DNA of 10,411 bases from JBDTMC01 sp039934475. Its GTDB lineage: Bacteria > Acidobacteriota > Terriglobia > Bryobacterales > Bryobacteraceae. Both the position numbers and the translations under genes were made by a program. Location: positions 1 through 10,411 of the forward strand of contig JBDTMC010000277.1 in assembly GCA_039934475.1 (NCBI GenBank), written 5' to 3'. Each line of letters begins with the position of its first letter. The first letter of the stretch is position 1. The notes under the pieces were generated by a model. The model was not told the origin of the DNA, ran no database searches, and saw only the letters and a program-made list of their open reading frames with translations. Shown here in pieces: positions 1-6,355 of this stretch.

Positions 1-552
1 GCGAATCATTTCACGCCGGTACATCGCCGCGCAACCGTCCGGCCAAATCACTTCCTCTACCCGATCATACTGGCCGCGGTCCAATTCGCCGCTTCCACGG
101 CCGCGGTTTTGCCCATCCGGGTAGATTAAATGGCCGGCTTTGTCGATCTTCGAGGGATCCTCCCACACCAGGATCTTCGACGCCGCCATCCCCACATCCG
201 GTCGTCCTTCAAACGCCGCCACAAGCGACGCCAGCCATGCCGGCTCCGCCTCCGCGTCGTTGTTCAACAACGCCACGAATTCAGCCTCGGTAGCCGCAAA
301 TCCCTGGTTGTTGGCGCCGCAAAAACCACGATTCACCGCATTCCGGATCACCGTCATCGCCAACCGTCCTGGTCTTAGAAACTCCGCTTCCACCATCTCC
401 AGTGAGTCGTCAGTGGACCCGTTGTCCACCAGGATCACCTCAAACGGCACACCCTCCTGCCGGCACAACGATTCCAGGCAACAGCGCAATAAGTGGCTGC
501 GATTCCAATTCACTACAACAACTGCGACGGTTCCGCGGCAAATGGTAATCAC
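1..552 (-). CDS. Glycosyltransferase family 2, N-terminal part (runs off left edge)
   Basis: Probably transfers a sugar from a nucleotide-sugar donor to a cell-surface glycan. The 184 visible residues show a typical GT-A fold start: a hydrophobic first strand ending in VVVNWN (residues 11-17), the donor-binding VDNGSTDDS (42-50), then NRGFCGANNQGF (74-85) and LLNNDA (95-100), which stands where the metal-binding DxD-type motif lies in this family. PDGCAAMYRR (171-180) resembles the acceptor-side segment of rhamnosyltransferase-like members (WbbL type). The start is GTG at 552: an in-frame stop lies five codons upstream and later starts would cut the first strand. No Shine-Dalgarno sequence is visible. 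The C-terminus lies outside the window, so any extra domain is unknown. It is divergent from the RodZ-like gene with a 44-base gap. The family is certain; the substrate is unknown. Confidence 0.88.
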   Translation of the reverse strand, partial: MITICRGTVAVVVVNWNRSHLLRCCLESLCRQEGVPFEVILVDNGSTDDSLEMVEAEFLRPGRLAMTVIRNAVNRGFCGANNQGFAATEAEFVALLNNDAEAEPAWLASLVAAFEGRPDVGMAASKILVWEDPSKIDKAGHLIYPDGQNRGRGSGELDRGQYDRVEEVIWPDGCAAMYRREMIR

Positions 553-563
553 CCGACTGTTGT

Positions 564-569
564 ATTATA
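564..569 (-). promoter_or_regulatory. Possible -10 box for the glycosyltransferase gene
   Basis: The minus strand reads a perfect TATAAT here, ending 11 bases before the GTG start at 552. A transcript starting about 7 bases downstream would carry a leader of only some 5 bases, which fits the missing ribosome binding site. No good -35 element is found at 16-18 bases spacing. The same bases read TATTAT on the plus strand (563-568), so the site could also serve the divergent RodZ-like gene. This is sequence-pattern evidence only. Confidence 0.3.
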
Positions 570-596
570 GCGTTTGAGCTGCCTACCCCTTGGCCT

Positions 597-1412
597 ATGA
601 GTTCTGTCGGCAAGATCCTTCGTCAGGAACGGGAACGTCAGGGCCTGATTTTGGAGAAGATCGCGCTCCAAACCCGTATCAGCCCCCGTTACCTTCAAGC
701 AATTGAGGCAGACGACCAGTCCGGCTTGCCCGGGCTGTTCTTCTACCGCAGTTTCGTCCGCCAATATGCCGAATTCCTCGGGCTCGACGCCGCCTCAGTC
801 GGCAGCGAACTGGAAGAGATGCTCGGTCCTGCACCCGACCCTTCCGTCACCAATCCCCACTACCTTGAGCCAATCGACCTGCCCCCGCTCCCCACGGGCA
901 CTCGCTCCTCTTCCCGCAGCCGCTTGCCGATGGCACTGGTCTTCCTGGTAATTACCATAATTGCCGCATCCGGGCTCTACGTCTTTTGGCAGCGCATGCA
1001 AAAGCCGCCGGAGGAGCACCCTGCGCCAGTCGTAACAGCCCCCGCGCCAGCCCCAGTTCCCACAAAAACCGTCGTTACGCCACCGCCTGTCGTCGCAGAG
1101 CAACCGCCCGCGCCTCAATCCGCCCCTGCTGACACGCCCAGCCTCGAGGTAATGGCGACGGAGGAAGTTTGGGTGTCGGTGACCGCCGATGGCAAGGAAG
1201 TCGTCAGCCGCGTGCTCAGGCCCGGTGAGAAGCGAAGGATCACCGGCAAAGACAAGGTAACCCTGCTCACCGGCAACGCCGGAGGCTTAGTCGTCACCGC
1301 CAACGGCAAACTTCTCGAACCCTTCGGCCCCAAAGGCCAAGTCCGAGCAATCGACGTCACCAGCACCGGAGTAGAGGTCAGGACGCCGAACAAGAAGAAG
1401 CCCGAGATTTAG
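597..1412 (+). CDS. RodZ-like membrane-anchored helix-turn-helix protein
   Basis: 271 residues with the RodZ/YmfM layout. An N-terminal cytoplasmic HTH domain of the HTH_25 type (about residues 4-67) contains the segment EKIALQTRISPRYLQAIE (20-37). A basic stretch (RSSSRSR, 103-109) precedes one transmembrane helix (about 111-131). A Pro/Ala-rich linker (about 137-181) leads to a C-terminal beta-rich domain (about 182-265) like the RodZ C-terminal domain (DUF4115), with its VWVSVTADGK opening. RodZ links MreB filaments to the envelope in rod-shaped cells, and this protein is probably a cell-shape or envelope factor of that kind. ATG at 597 is the only good start; no Shine-Dalgarno sequence is seen and no in-frame ATG, GTG or TTG lies in the intergenic gap. 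Its TAG shares bases with the TAA of the convergent pgsA. The layout is clear, but function in shape control is inferred because many bacteria have several proteins of this type. Confidence 0.85.
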   Translation: MSSVGKILRQERERQGLILEKIALQTRISPRYLQAIEADDQSGLPGLFFYRSFVRQYAEFLGLDAASVGSELEEMLGPAPDPSVTNPHYLEPIDLPPLPTGTRSSSRSRLPMALVFLVITIIAASGLYVFWQRMQKPPEEHPAPVVTAPAPAPVPTKTVVTPPPVVAEQPPAPQSAPADTPSLEVMATEEVWVSVTADGKEVVSRVLRPGEKRRITGKDKVTLLTGNAGGLVVTANGKLLEPFGPKGQVRAIDVTSTGVEVRTPNKKKPEI

Positions 1413-2023
1413 GTCGCCCTTCGGCGGTCTCCCATCAACAACTCGCCGCGCCGCCTTTGCTTCACCCGGTCGTCCACCATCCGCCAGAACTTCAGGAAAT
1501 AGTCGAGCGCCGAAACCAGCGCAAACACCATCACCGCCCACATCAAAACCATTCCCAAAGGGTGCAATACCGGCCAGTCCAGCGACACTATCAGGATCGA
1601 GGCTCCCACTACCTGGGCCACCGTCTTCGTCTTCCCCAAGTCGCTTGCCTTGATCACATAACCTTCGGCGGCGGCGATGCTTCGCAGTCCCGATACGGCG
1701 AACTCCCGTCCTACAATCAGAATCACCATCCACGCCGGCATCGCTTGCACCTGTACCAGGGAAATTAGTGCAGCCGAAACCAGAAGTTTGTCCGCAATCG
1801 GGTCAAGCAGCGTTCCGACGGTCGTCACCTGTCCCCACCGCCGCGCCAGGTACCCATCTAACAAATCGGTCATGGCAGCGGCCAGAAAGATCGCCAACGC
1901 CATCGAGTGATTGCTCAGGGGGACGCCAAATACGTCCACGGTCATTCTTTCGGCTACCAGCGCCGCAACCAGCAGCGGCACGAAGAAGATCCGCAGAAGT
2001 GTCAAGGCATTAGGCAGATTCAT
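1409..2023 (-). CDS. pgsA: CDP-diacylglycerol--glycerol-3-phosphate 3-phosphatidyltransferase
   Basis: Makes phosphatidylglycerophosphate from CDP-diacylglycerol and glycerol-3-phosphate in the cytoplasmic membrane, the committed step to phosphatidylglycerol and cardiolipin. The 204 residues match the family's usual length. The CDP-alcohol phosphatidyltransferase signature D-G-x2-A-R-x8-G-x3-D-x3-D is complete: D56, G57, A60, R61, G70, D74 and D78. The N-terminus MNLPNALTLLRI is typical of PgsA. Several hydrophobic helices follow (about 8-24, 38-52, 80-108, 137-177), and the C-terminus is basic. ATG at 2023 is preceded by a GAAGAG-like ribosome binding site. It lies 85 bases downstream of hflX on the same strand and is probably the last gene of that unit. 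In Bacillus and relatives a rodZ homologue and pgsA are also neighbours, but co-directional; here they converge. Confidence 0.95.
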   Translation of the reverse strand: MNLPNALTLLRIFFVPLLVAALVAERMTVDVFGVPLSNHSMALAIFLAAAMTDLLDGYLARRWGQVTTVGTLLDPIADKLLVSAALISLVQVQAMPAWMVILIVGREFAVSGLRSIAAAEGYVIKASDLGKTKTVAQVVGASILIVSLDWPVLHPLGMVLMWAVMVFALVSALDYFLKFWRMVDDRVKQRRRGELLMGDRRRAT

Positions 2024-2108
2024 CGGCTCTCTTCACTATAAGACGCCGCCGCAGGCAACTCCAGCTTGTGGAAATCTAAAACCTCTTCAACTGCAACGCC
2101 AGTCGCTG

Positions 2109-3482
2109 CTAAGTCGTAGTTTCCAAATTGTCATCCACAGGTTTTTCCACAGCCTCGGGATGAGCAAGGTAGGCGGATAGCCGTTTTCGAACGGATTGCG
2201 GCACATCTGCTTCCACTTCACACACATCGCCTACGTACCGGCTTGATGTCACCCGGGCGAATTCGTGCAAGACATGCAGCGGACTACCTTCGCTCACCGG
2301 AAAGCGAAATGTCGCGTGTGTGATCGGATCCGATTGCAGCGCCTCGTCAATGACGGTGCGCAGCTTTTCGATGCCTTCGCCGGACCGTGCGGAAACGATC
2401 ACCGCTCGCGAGTCCAGTTCGCTGCCGGCGTCGGTCAGAATCCGGCGTCGCAGCGTCTCCGCGTCGGGATGCTCTTCGGAAAGCCGGTCCACTTTGTTCA
2501 GCACCAGCAACTGTGGTGTCGCCGCGGCGCCAATCTCTTCCAGGACTTTCAATACATGAGCCGTCTGATGAGCCGCGTGGGGACTCGAAACGTCCACTAC
2601 GTGCAACAGCAGACTCGCTTCCACCACTTCTTCGAGAGTCGCGCGGAAGGCCTTCACCAGAGTAGTTGGCAGGTTTCGAATGAATCCCACTGTATCGCTC
2701 AACAGCGCCCGCCGGTGCGACGGCAAAATCGTATGCCGCACAGTCGGATCGAGTGTCGCGAACATCTTTGCGTCCGCCAGCACCTCAGCGCCGGTCAGCC
2801 TGTTGAAGAGGGACGATTTCCCGGCGTTCGTGTATCCCACCAGAGCCAACGTGACCAGCGGGACCGCCTGCCGCTTCGAGCGTTGGATCTTGCGGCCAGA
2901 CCGGACATTCTCCAAATCCTTCTCGATCTTTTTAAGACGCCGGAAGATCCGTCGCCGGTCGGTTTCCAACTGCGTTTCGCCGGGTCCACGAGTGCCAATA
3001 CCGCCGCCCAGGCGGGACATCTCAATGCCGCGTCCAGCCAACCGCGGGAGCATGTAGTTTAGCTGCGCCAGTTCCACCTGCAATTGGCCTTCGCGCGTCC
3101 TGGCGCGGCTGGCGAAGATATCCAGGATGAGCTGGGTACGATCCACCACTTTGCAGTCCAACTCGCGCTCTAAGTTGCGCTGCTGGGTGGGCGAAAGCTC
3201 GTTATCGACAATAACGACATCGGCCTTGTGGAAAATGACCTGTTGTTTGATCTCCTCCACTTTGCCTGAGCCGAATAGGGTGGCTGCGTCCGCGGAAGGG
3301 CGCGCCTGCAGACTCTTCTCTGCAATACGTGCGCCTGCGCTTAAGGCCAAAACCTCAAGCTCTTCCAGACTCTCTTCAGCGCTGTAGGCGGGAATATCGG
3401 AAGTGCGTGCGCTCTTACGTTTCGGGCGATTTGTTGTTTCCAACCCGATTAGAATCGCGTTTTCGGAGGCAGCCTGCGGCAA
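2109..3482 (-). CDS. hflX: Ribosome-associated GTPase HflX
   Basis: HflX is a GTPase of the Obg-HflX superfamily that binds the 50S subunit and splits stalled or stress-inactivated ribosomes. The 457 residues show an N-terminal HflX domain (about 25-135, with FGSGKVEEI at 70-78 and VVIVDNELSPTQQRNLE at 89-105) and the family's glycine-rich segment GGGIGTRGPGETQLE (159-173). The GTPase core has G1 GYTNAGKSS (216-224), G3 DTVGF (263-267), G4 NKVD (329-332) and G5 SAR (364-366). A C-terminal domain follows from about 395. The only start giving the full protein is TTG at 3482: an in-frame stop lies four codons upstream, and no clear Shine-Dalgarno sequence is seen. The hfq stop is 9 bases upstream, the same hfq-hflX order as in Escherichia coli, which points to co-transcription and perhaps translational coupling. 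Confidence 0.96.
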   Translation of the reverse strand: MPQAASENAILIGLETTNRPKRKSARTSDIPAYSAEESLEELEVLALSAGARIAEKSLQARPSADAATLFGSGKVEEIKQQVIFHKADVVIVDNELSPTQQRNLERELDCKVVDRTQLILDIFASRARTREGQLQVELAQLNYMLPRLAGRGIEMSRLGGGIGTRGPGETQLETDRRRIFRRLKKIEKDLENVRSGRKIQRSKRQAVPLVTLALVGYTNAGKSSLFNRLTGAEVLADAKMFATLDPTVRHTILPSHRRALLSDTVGFIRNLPTTLVKAFRATLEEVVEASLLLHVVDVSSPHAAHQTAHVLKVLEEIGAAATPQLLVLNKVDRLSEEHPDAETLRRRILTDAGSELDSRAVIVSARSGEGIEKLRTVIDEALQSDPITHATFRFPVSEGSPLHVLHEFARVTSSRYVGDVCEVEADVPQSVRKRLSAYLAHPEAVEKPVDDNLETTT

Positions 3483-3491
3483 TAGGTCTCG

Positions 3492-3794
3492 CTATGCTCC
3501 TGGAGTTTCCGGAGGCGGCGGAGCCACCGGGTTCTGATGTGTCGGCGCACCGGCCGGAACGTGCGTGTTGGTGGACATGTGGCCAGGCTTCGAGATGACA
3601 ACCGTGGAGATGGCGTGCTTAAAGATCAGCTGTTCCTGGTTATTCGTTTCCAGAATGACTGAATACTTGTCGAAGCTCTTGATGCGCCCTGAGAGTTTTA
3701 CCCCACTCATAAGATATATGGTGAGGAATGTCTTATCTTTACGCGCATTATTTAGAAAAGCTTCCTGTATATTTTGCTGCGCGAGCTTCTCCAT
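3492..3794 (-). CDS. hfq: RNA chaperone Hfq
   Basis: Hfq is a hexameric Sm-like protein that pairs small RNAs with mRNAs and affects their stability and translation. The 100 residues contain the whole Sm core (about 5-68): NIQEAFLNNARKDK, the Sm1 strand pair TIYLMSGVKLSGRIKSFDK, and the Sm2 motif IFKHAISTVV (57-66), where F58-K59-H60 replaces the common Y-K-H. Proximal-face Q7 and distal-face Y27 and K33 are kept by alignment with E. coli Hfq. The rim patch reads RKDK (18-21) instead of RRER, so it has fewer arginines. The tail (about 69-100) is Pro-rich and probably disordered. ATG at 3794 is chosen over an upstream in-frame start at 3881 because a strong ribosome binding site sits just before it and family similarity begins there. 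It is followed 9 bases later by hflX. Confidence 0.96.
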   Translation of the reverse strand: MEKLAQQNIQEAFLNNARKDKTFLTIYLMSGVKLSGRIKSFDKYSVILETNNQEQLIFKHAISTVVISKPGHMSTNTHVPAGAPTHQNPVAPPPPETPGA

Positions 3795-3798
3795 CCTA

Positions 3799-3805
3799 CT
3801 TCCTT
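3799..3805 (-). promoter_or_regulatory. Ribosome binding site that fixes the hfq start
   Basis: The minus strand reads AAGGAAG, with its AGGA core 6 bases before the ATG at 3794. This supports the 100-residue Hfq. A reading frame continuing 29 codons upstream would add a peptide unlike any Hfq N-terminus. Confidence 0.65.
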
Positions 3806-3856
3806 CTGGCCCGTTACCTTGAGGACCTAAACCGCCGTGTTTACACCGACTTCCAG

Positions 3857-3862
3857 ATTGTA
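3857..3862 (-). promoter_or_regulatory. Possible -10 box of an hfq promoter
   Basis: The 102-base gap between orf102 and hfq holds TACAAT on the minus strand (one mismatch to TATAAT), about 62 bases before the hfq start. It lies inside the 8-base palindrome TTGTACAA (3858-3865 on the plus strand). No convincing -35 is present at normal spacing; TTGCTC lies about 20 bases upstream. It could give hfq its own transcript in addition to readthrough from orf102. Weak evidence from pattern only. Confidence 0.25.
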
Positions 3863-3896
3863 CAACAAAAGCCGCAGACACGGAGCAACCGCAAGG

Positions 3897-4205
3897 CTAC
3901 TCCTCGTGTTCATGGGAAGATGGCGCCGCCGAACTGGTCGACGCTGCCATCGACTCCAACTCCGCCCTGGAGAGGTTGCGCGGTTTGGCCCCTCCGCCCT
4001 TCTCTTTGCTTGCTCCCGCCACTTCCACGACGAACTTCGCCGCAGTCGCCAACTCATCCTCGATATTAAGGCCAGTCACGACACTCAATTTCGGAATGCG
4101 GCTAATTCCATGTTCGTCCACAATGCAGTCCATGCCGTTGGACAACAAAAATGTGACGCGTAATTTCTGCTTGATCGTTAGACGCCGGATATCGTTCAGT
4201 TTCAT
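3897..4205 (-). CDS. Uncharacterised 102-residue protein upstream of hfq
   Basis: I do not recognise this family. The first 65 residues look folded, with alternating strands such as KLRVTFLL (14-21) and MDCIVDEHGISRIP (25-38), then KFVVEVAG (57-64). The rest is a low-complexity tail with a Gly/Lys patch (67-75), a short helix-like RAELESMAAS (80-89) and a Ser/Ala/His/Glu end (90-102). There is no signal peptide, membrane segment or Cys/His cluster, so it is probably cytoplasmic. The start is ATG at 4205 with a G-rich AGGGGG about 11 bases upstream, a rather distant ribosome binding site. It is the first gene of the minus-strand group leading into hfq and hflX, so a role in RNA or translation is possible by association only. 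The coding call rests on its position, a coherent N-terminal half and a start just after a terminator-like hairpin. Confidence 0.72.
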   Translation of the reverse strand: MKLNDIRRLTIKQKLRVTFLLSNGMDCIVDEHGISRIPKLSVVTGLNIEDELATAAKFVVEVAGASKEKGGGAKPRNLSRAELESMAASTSSAAPSSHEHEE

Positions 4206-4233
4206 GCTTGCGTTAGCCCCCTAGGCGCCTGCC

Positions 4234-4254
4234 AGTATAAGAGTGTTGTAACAC
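4234..4254 (-). promoter_or_regulatory. Possible promoter/operator upstream of orf102-hfq-hflX
   Basis: The short gap before orf102 contains, on the minus strand, TATACT (4234-4239, one mismatch to the -10 consensus). Just upstream of that is the inverted repeat GTGTT-gt-AACAC (4243-4254 on the plus strand). A palindrome where the -35 would lie suggests a regulator site, but no recognisable -35 is seen and I cannot name a regulator. It is the natural place for the promoter of the downstream unit because it follows the terminator-like hairpin. Confidence 0.28.
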
Positions 4255-4279
4255 AAAAAGCCTGCCTACGTTGCCAGGC
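4255..4279 (-). terminator. Rho-independent terminator-like hairpin after the M3 peptidase gene
   Basis: Read on the minus strand, GCCTG (4279-4275) pairs with CAGGC (4264-4260) across a 10-base loop and is followed directly by TTTTT (4259-4255). A G-T pair may add one step at the base. The hairpin overlaps the peptidase stop codon. The stem is short, so termination may be partial, but hairpin plus T-tract at a gene end between two same-strand blocks is the expected arrangement. Confidence 0.45.
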
Positions 4280-6308
4280 CGGAGCGGATCAAAAGAGCCG
4301 TCAGATCCGGGTCCCGGCCCATAAAACCTCGATAAAGTTGCGCCGGGTCTTCGCTGTCTCCCTTTGAGAGGATCTGCTCGCGGAAGTCTTTCCCCACCGA
4401 ACGGCTGAAAATGCCCTCTTTTTTGAAGCGCGTGAATGCGTCGGCGTCCAAAACTTCAGCCCATTTGTACGAATAATAGCCGGAAGCATACGCCACCGGT
4501 CCGGAGAACAGATGCGTAAAGGCGGCGATCATGGCGTGCTCGGCGGGCAGGGGCGCCGGCGTAAACTGCTGCAACAGAGCCCGGCTCCAAGCCACGACAT
4601 CGCCGTCCCGTTCGTTGTATTTGCGGTGCAGCGCCAAGTCCACCATCCCCAGGCTCAATTGGCGCATCTGGCCGTTGCCGGCCCGAAACGTCCGCGCGGC
4701 TCGCAGCTTTTCGTACAGTTCCGTCGGAACCGGCTCCCCCGTCTCGTAATGCGCGGCCAATAAATCGAGGCTCTCGCGTTCCCAGCACCAGTTCTCCATG
4801 ATCTGCGACGGCAGTTCCACGAAGTCCCATGCCACGGCGGTTCCTGCCAGGCTCCGCACTTCTACTTTCGTCAGCAAGTGATGCAGCAGGTGGCCGAACT
4901 CGTGGAAGATCGTCTCCACTTCCCGATGAGTAAGCAACGCCGGCCGCTCTCCTACCGGGGGGGTGAGATTGCCGCAAATCAGGCCGAGATGCGGCTCCGT
5001 TTGGCCGGCTTTGGGTTGCCCGGTAATGAAGGCGTCCATCCAAGCTCCCGGGCGTTTGGTTTCCCGCGGATACCAATCCGCGTAGAAAGCCCCCAGAAAC
5101 GTCCCGTCCTCATCGTGGATTTCGTAGTACTGAGTTTCTGGATGCCACTTGGGGACGTCCGATCTCTCCGTGACACGAATGCCATAGAGTCGCTGCACTA
5201 GATGGAACATCCCATCCACTACCCGCGGCAATGGGAAGTACGGCCGCAGGGCCTCCTCATCGAAGTCGTAGAGTGCCGCCCGCTGTTTTTCGGCGTAGTA
5301 GGCGATGTCCCATGGCTGCAGAGGTGCCGCTTCAGCCCCTTCCAACCCGCGACGGAAAGCCAGTAGGGCATCGTTCTCCCGCGCGAAGGCTTCCTCGGTG
5401 CGGTGCTTTAAACCTTCCAGGAACGCCAGCGCGGCCCCCCCACTCTTCGCCATGCGATCCTCAAGTACAAAATCGGCGAAGTCGGCGAACCCCACCAGCT
5501 TGGCCTTCTCCTTGCGCAGTTCCAGAATCCGCGGAATCAGCGGACGATTATCGTACTGCCCGCTGGAGGCGCGCGTGGAATTGGCGCGGTACATCTGTTC
5601 CCGGATCGCCGCATTGTCCAGGTAGGTCAGCACCGCCAGGTAGCTCGGGGCCTGCAAAGTGAAACGCCAGCCCTCAACCTGCTTCCGCTTCGCGTCCTCG
5701 CGGGCCGCCTCCAAGGCGCTCGGTGGCAGTCCCGCCAGTTGCGCCGGGTCCGTAATCACCAGCTCGAAAGCGTTGGTGGCATCCAGCACATTCTGGCCGA
5801 ACTTGGTCGTGACTTTACTGAGCTCGACGTCGATTTCCGACATCCTCTGCTTGCCGGCTGGATCCAAATCCGCGCCTTGGCGTCGAAAGCTGTCGATCGT
5901 CTTCTTCAGGAACCGCGCCGGTGTACCCCGCAGTCCGGCCGCCTCCGGAGTACCCGCGTACTCCTTTAGCGCATTCCACAGCCCTTCATGCAAGACGACG
6001 CTCGAATAGAATTCGCTGGCGGGGCCTTCAATCGCGTTGTAGGCTTGCCGCAATGCCGGGTAGGTGACCACAGCTTCCAGGTGTCGCACTACGTTGACTG
6101 CGATATCGAGCGGTTCGCTGAGGTTGTCCAAAATCGCCAGCGTATTCGCGTAGGTTCGTTCCGGCTTGGGGGCCGCCAGCGCCTCCAGGCTCTCGCGGGC
6201 TTGTCCGATCAACGCCGTGATGCCCGGTTCAACGTGCTCCGCCCGAATCTGGTCGAACGGGATGCGATATCCGATGTGGAGAAGAGGGTTCTGCTCGTCA
6301 ACTGCCAT
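4266..6308 (-). CDS. M3 family zinc oligopeptidase (oligopeptidase A / PrlC type)
   Basis: A 680-residue metallopeptidase that probably degrades oligopeptides in the cytoplasm; there is no signal peptide. The zinc motif HEFGH lies at 469-473 with catalytic E470, and the third ligand is most likely E498 in DFVELPSQIMENW. This arrangement and the length (about 680) match oligopeptidase A of E. coli. Other family blocks include FYADWYPRETKRPGAWMD (408-425), NLTPP (447-451) and ASGYYSYKWAEVLDADAF (608-625). ATG at 6308 is chosen: the frame stays open for 63 codons more, but those overlap the end of the RraA-like gene and do not resemble the family, whereas MAVDEQNPLL starts like it. The ribosome binding site is weak (a GAG just upstream). 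The gap to the RraA-like gene is 47 bases and the gene ends in a hairpin. Nothing is damaged. The family assignment is firm; the exact substrate is not known. Confidence 0.93.
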   Translation of the reverse strand: MAVDEQNPLLHIGYRIPFDQIRAEHVEPGITALIGQARESLEALAAPKPERTYANTLAILDNLSEPLDIAVNVVRHLEAVVTYPALRQAYNAIEGPASEFYSSVVLHEGLWNALKEYAGTPEAAGLRGTPARFLKKTIDSFRRQGADLDPAGKQRMSEIDVELSKVTTKFGQNVLDATNAFELVITDPAQLAGLPPSALEAAREDAKRKQVEGWRFTLQAPSYLAVLTYLDNAAIREQMYRANSTRASSGQYDNRPLIPRILELRKEKAKLVGFADFADFVLEDRMAKSGGAALAFLEGLKHRTEEAFARENDALLAFRRGLEGAEAAPLQPWDIAYYAEKQRAALYDFDEEALRPYFPLPRVVDGMFHLVQRLYGIRVTERSDVPKWHPETQYYEIHDEDGTFLGAFYADWYPRETKRPGAWMDAFITGQPKAGQTEPHLGLICGNLTPPVGERPALLTHREVETIFHEFGHLLHHLLTKVEVRSLAGTAVAWDFVELPSQIMENWCWERESLDLLAAHYETGEPVPTELYEKLRAARTFRAGNGQMRQLSLGMVDLALHRKYNERDGDVVAWSRALLQQFTPAPLPAEHAMIAAFTHLFSGPVAYASGYYSYKWAEVLDADAFTRFKKEGIFSRSVGKDFREQILSKGDSEDPAQLYRGFMGRDPDLTALLIRSGLAT

Positions 6309-6355
6309 AAACTCGAATTCTAGCAGTCTCCGGAACAGACCCCCCGAACGAAACT

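Noticed and set aside
140..577. 145-codon open frame on the plus strand at the left end
   Set aside because: It is antisense to the glycosyltransferase, whose motifs VDNGSTDDS and LLNNDA are unmistakable.
2024..2108. Possible promoter between hflX and pgsA
   Set aside because: No -10/-35 pair at acceptable spacing could be found in this 85-base gap; readthrough from hflX is simpler.
2265..3062. 265-codon open frame on the plus strand inside hflX
   Set aside because: It lies wholly antisense to a clearly conserved GTPase gene, its product is rich in Arg/Gln/His with no recognisable domain, and long antisense frames are common in GC-rich DNA.
3795..3881. 29-codon upstream extension of hfq
   Set aside because: A strong ribosome binding site lies directly before the internal ATG at 3794, and the extension does not resemble Hfq N-termini.
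4456..5076. 206-codon open frame on the minus strand inside the M3 peptidase gene
   Set aside because: It is a shifted frame of the peptidase region, which is itself strongly conserved, and its product is a low-complexity Gly/Arg/Ala sequence.
6309..6355. Partial dyad (GTCT...AGAC) in the gap after the RraA-like gene as a terminator
   Set aside because: The stem is only four pairs and no T-tract follows, so it is not convincing.
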